A stretch of 34,500 nucleotides of DNA from Apostichopus japonicus. Taxonomy: Eukaryota > Echinodermata > Holothuroidea > Aspidochirotida > Stichopodidae. A program made the translations under genes and the position numbers. The first letter of the stretch is position 1, and each line of letters opens with the position of its first letter. The stretch covers positions 794,001 through 828,500 of the forward strand of contig NC_092563.1 of the NCBI RefSeq assembly GCF_037975245.1, given 5' to 3'. Below, in pieces: positions 31,434 to 34,500 of the stretch. Under the pieces are notes generated by a model. That model saw nothing but the letters and a program-made list of their open reading frames with translations. It did no database searches and was not told the origin of the DNA.

Positions 31434-32236
31434 GTGAGACTTTCATTGGCTCTTGAAACATGTATTTCATTTCGGTTTGTTTTTTGGAAGCTATTGCAAG
31501 TATTCCAAACTGTCTTCCGATCTCAAGAAGGCCATTTAGGCTATGCAGCTAGGTCAGGACAGAGCCCATAGCCTACTGTGACATCATATAGGCTCCGGTG
31601 GCTTGAAATTGTCAGGTTTGGGCAGAGCTGTTCAAGGATAACTCAAGGCAGGAACTATTTACTTATTTAGTTTAATAATTTAAATAATATATAGAATTTA
31701 ATAAATTATTTAAATAGTTTAATATAAATATGTGGTAGATTGTTAAAATGGGGATGGCTATAATTCTAATATATGTAAGTGCTATACCTTTTGTAAGTCT
31801 AGCCTGTTGGACTTTATTTGTCATGCTTTGATGAATAAAGCAAAACGTTACCAAAGTGGACCCAGGGGAGAGGGATGGCCCTTCCTACGTTCCCCTTCTG
31901 AAACTTTTTGGGTACGTACGAATTAGCTGCAAACTCAAAACAAGGTGCATAGTGCAACACTTCGCCACACCTGACATGAGGGTGGGGGTGGATATTTCTC
32001 ACTTTTTTTTATTGAAAGATTGAAAAGACTAATCTATACCATCTGGCAGCAACATTTGGAGGGAATGAGGGAGACATTTCAGTACTACTTGTATTAATAC
32101 AAAACATTATCACCAATTACTCTAATGACAATTGAGAATACAATGTTGACAAGGTAATTTTATTAATAAACTGCAAGTATGCATGAAATTGGTTCAAAAG
32201 ATTCAATCATCTCACTTCTTTATCTTCTTCTGACAG
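31434..32236 (+). other. Intron 1 of NAT gene 3
   Basis: 803 bp between GTGAGA and TTCTTCTGACAG. The first 100 bp or so match the gene 2 intron, then similarity ends. The rest is AT-rich (31665-31730) and without recognised features. Confidence 0.7.
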
Positions 32237-33154
32237 GCAAATGAGACCTACCCACTGTCGAAAACAGAAGCCGTTTCGTATCTTGAGCAAACCTTGAAGA
32301 TCACAAAATGGGAGAGCCTTTTGAGGGAAAATCCCCTATCCTTTCTTGGGTTCATGTTGAGTCAAATAAAGTTATGTGCACCTTACACTAATCTAACATT
32401 TTTCTCTAAGGATGGTATCAAAAACCCAACTTTGGAAGAGGGTAAACATTTCATGTTTACTAAACAAGGTGGAAATTGCTTCATAATTAACCCTTTCATA
32501 GAGGCAGTGTTAAGGCGCTTAGGACTACAGACGTACTGCGTACCTGCCAGCATATTTCATTGGGGGAGCGTTCGCTTCTTTGGTCACGTCGGGATCGTCG
32601 TCCGAAACCTCACCCAGACGGATCAACTTTACGTTCTGGATCCTGGTAATCCCTATCTGACCACTGAAGCTGTCCCCATCGACTTTGACCGTTCTTCGCC
32701 TTCCTACGGCACACCAATCTTCTGCTACAAGTGCTTTATGGTAAGCCCGGGCTTTGTGCATATGTGCAAGAGAGTTGACCTTTCCGATATAACCAAACTG
32801 ACTGACCGCTGTCATTTCTTTGTCGAAGATGATCAATACTGGAAAGTATTATTCACTTACAACATATTTGAACCTCAAAGTGCTCCATATTTTGTCAAAG
32901 TGAATCAGACATTTTGCGATGATGCCAGTGTATTTCCAGAAGTACACAATGATTTACTGCTGCTGGGATACCCAGACGGTGTGATGGTCAATATAACAAG
33001 ACAACAGTGTCTCACTGTAGATAAGTATGGGAAAACGCACGTAACCAAGATCACGGACACATCTCAACTACTTACCACAATCAGGCGGTATTTTCCTCAA
33101 TATTCAGTAGAAAGAATAGAAATGGCAATGAAAAACCTTGAAAATAAAAATTGA
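32237..33154 (+). CDS. Arylamine N-acetyltransferase-like protein 3, catalytic exon
   Basis: A 305-codon exon starting ANETYPLSKTEAVSYLEQTL and ending in TGA. KQGGNC supplies the nucleophile Cys, FFGHVGIVV the His (+36) and YVLDPG the Asp (+54), so the NAT triad and spacing are kept; the residue after Asp is Pro, unlike the Ile and Val of its neighbours. LLLLGYPDGVMVNITRQQC and RRYFPQYS mark the C-terminal domain. The sequence before the Cys (CAPYTNLTFF) aligns with the 'PFEN' region. It is the most diverged member of the cluster although its first exon is almost the same as gene 2's. It is presumably active; substrate cannot be read from sequence. An AATAAA overlaps the end of the coding frame and is probably not the polyadenylation signal. 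Confidence 0.92.
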   Translation, partial: ANETYPLSKTEAVSYLEQTLKITKWESLLRENPLSFLGFMLSQIKLCAPYTNLTFFSKDGIKNPTLEEGKHFMFTKQGGNCFIINPFIEAVLRRLGLQTYCVPASIFHWGSVRFFGHVGIVVRNLTQTDQLYVLDPGNPYLTTEAVPIDFDRSSPSYGTPIFCYKCFMVSPGFVHMCKRVDLSDITKLTDRCHFFVEDDQYWKVLFTYNIFEPQSAPYFVKVNQTFCDDASVFPEVHNDLLLLGYPDGVMVNITRQQCLTVDKYGKTHVTKITDTSQLLTTIRRYFPQYSVERIEMAMKNLENKN

Positions 33155-33845
33155 CCAACCATAATATTACGTACATTTTTAATTTCTATTTTGATATAAT
33201 CTTTATATGCTGTGAGTGGAGGCATAGGCAGCGATCAGGTTTGGAATCGACTTTAAGAGTTACCTGAAGAAATATCCACTATACATCAATATAAGAGTCA
33301 CACTGTCAATAATCTCCCTGAAGGAGTGTCAAGTCATGGGACAAACTAAACGTGTTCAGTTCCCTCCACCTGGCTTCGGAATTCAGGCTTTCAACCGGCT
33401 ATAAAATACAACTGGAGTTTGCTGTTTGCTAGTAGAAAAAAGAGCACTTGCATCTTGCTGCTGGCAGTAGAATGTGAACATCAATATCAATGGAATTCAG
33501 AACTTGATTTTTAGCATGTCAATTATTCAAGCACTTGAAGCAAGTGGCTTTACAAACTCCCTCTAGTATATACACATTGCATGTTTTTCCCAGTGGGCCT
33601 CATAAATAGGGTTTTGATTCCTTCTAGTGGGCCACAGACAATGTGCAGCCCGCCCATTACCCACCCGTGTATCAGATCTTACAAATAATGCAGAACAACT
33701 TTGTTAGTTAACTTTCCTGCAACATTGGGTATTTTGTTGAAAACTTCCAAGAGCTTACAAATACTGTCGCTGTGAAAGAGACTCCAAGAACATTTTTAAA
33801 TGGAGCTGTCCAAGCTTGACATCTTTAGACTGTCTCCTTTGTTCG
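33155..33845. other. Region downstream of NAT gene 3
   Basis: No gene or clear repeat is recognised. Probably contains the 3' untranslated region of gene 3, but its end cannot be placed. Confidence 0.4.
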
Positions 33846-33900
33846 CAGAGAGAGACAGACAGACAGAGAGACATACAGACAGACAGAGAGACAGACAGGC
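33846..33900. repeat. GACA / GAGA microsatellite
   Basis: Interrupted run of GACAGACA and GAGAGACA units. Confidence 0.93.
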
Positions 33901-33944
33901 AACTATTGCTGGGACGTCTGTAACAGTTATTAGTTGGGTTACCT

Positions 33945-34500
33945 TCAGTGGCGTCACCAGACTTTTCAGTCTGGGGGGGCACAGGGGGGGCACCAGCATT
34001 TGATGGGGGGGCACTTAGGTGGATACGGATCAACGTGCTGGGGAGGGGTCTAAGGGGAGGGGGTGCCCCTCCAGGCGCGGCGGAACGGGAAAATTATTGG
34101 GGGGGGACTAATGTGTAGAGACTATCTAAGCGGAGCGCCACCATCGGTTGGCGCGGAGCGTACAAGAAAATTTTGGGTTTTTCAAACCCCCAGATGGCCG
34201 GAAACGACACTTCCCGAGTGTTTTATGCTGCGAATACCTAGCCCTAAAATATGGGTCTCAAGCCTGCAATTTCTCAGATTGCAAGCCCCCCGGTTCCGCC
34301 GCCGCTGCCCCCCCCCTCCCCTTTGGAAAATTTTCGCATACGGAGGATGGGCTAGATGCAAAATGCTGCCACATTTGATGCTAAATTCGATCTGAAGATA
34401 TCTCCAGAAATTGCTCTTTTTGAGGTAATGATTTTAACAAGGCGCAGAATTTTGCAAAGGATATGAACCACATGCTGTCGATATTATGCCTAACCCTATC
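33945..34500. repeat. Dispersed repeat rich in GGGGGG / CCCCCC tracts
   Basis: It begins with AGTGGCGTCACCAGACTTTT, followed by several poly-G tracts, then GAGGGGGTGCCCCTCCAGGC, GCGGAGCGCCACCATCGG and AGATGGCCGGAAACGACACT. I recognise this string of motifs as a repeat style common in sea urchin and sea cucumber genomic sequence, though I cannot name the family. Open frames in both strands here (for example 34063-34395) are Pro/Arg-rich translations of the repeat and not genes. It continues beyond the right edge. Confidence 0.6.

Noticed and set aside
34063-34395. Pro/Arg-rich open frames at the right end
   Set aside because: Translations of a dispersed repeat containing poly-G and poly-C tracts.

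Overview
The window looks like metazoan nuclear DNA. It has AT-rich intergenic sequence, genes split by GT-AG introns, many tandem repeats, a tRNA-derived SINE, LINE and DNA-transposon remnants, and dispersed repeats of a style familiar from echinoderm genomes (TAGGCCTA-rich phrases, and GGTTT-CAGACTTTGACC / AAATGACCTTTGACC blocks). An echinoderm, perhaps a sea cucumber, is my best guess, but it is an inference and no marker gene here settles it.

Layout. Positions 1-1128 (minus strand) hold two exons of an anoctamin-10-like (TMEM16) membrane protein gene that runs off the left edge. Its upstream intron or flank (1129 to about 11.6 kb) contains a 39-bp hairpin tandem array (1738-2876), a hAT-like MITE (3697-4053), a cluster of GTGTCCG/CGGACAC palindromes (4300-4500), the 3' end of a LINE (about 6139-6856, minus) and minor repeats. 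Positions 11629-16669 (minus) hold a degenerate, intron-containing integrase gene of the Ginger / GIN / KRBA2-like type. It still shows D,D-35-E and GPY/F motifs but has three stop codons and one frameshift.

From 17912 to 33154 (plus) there is a tandem cluster of three arylamine N-acetyltransferase (NAT, Acetyltransf_2) paralogues. Each has a short first exon, a phase-0 intron and one large catalytic exon. All three catalytic exons keep the Cys-His-Asp triad with identical spacing (Cys, +36 His, +54 Asp). The first exons encode Arg/Ser-rich N-termini that look like mitochondrial presequences, which would be unusual for NATs, generally regarded as cytosolic. The first exon and promoter of genes 2 and 3 are nearly identical (103 of 105 exon bases), while their catalytic exons are strongly diverged. 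This points to recent duplication or conversion of the 5' module alone. Large tandem arrays sit in the introns and flanks: 107 bp in gene 1 intron, about 57 bp downstream of gene 1, about 45 bp in gene 2 intron. The last kilobase is dispersed repeat.

The most unusual small feature is a 28-bp perfectly palindromic insertion (two 12-bp arms and a 4-nt spacer) seen twice, each time flanked by a perfect 7-bp target-site duplication. One insertion has a matching empty site in a nearby duplicated block. A longer 53-bp relative lies at 4163.
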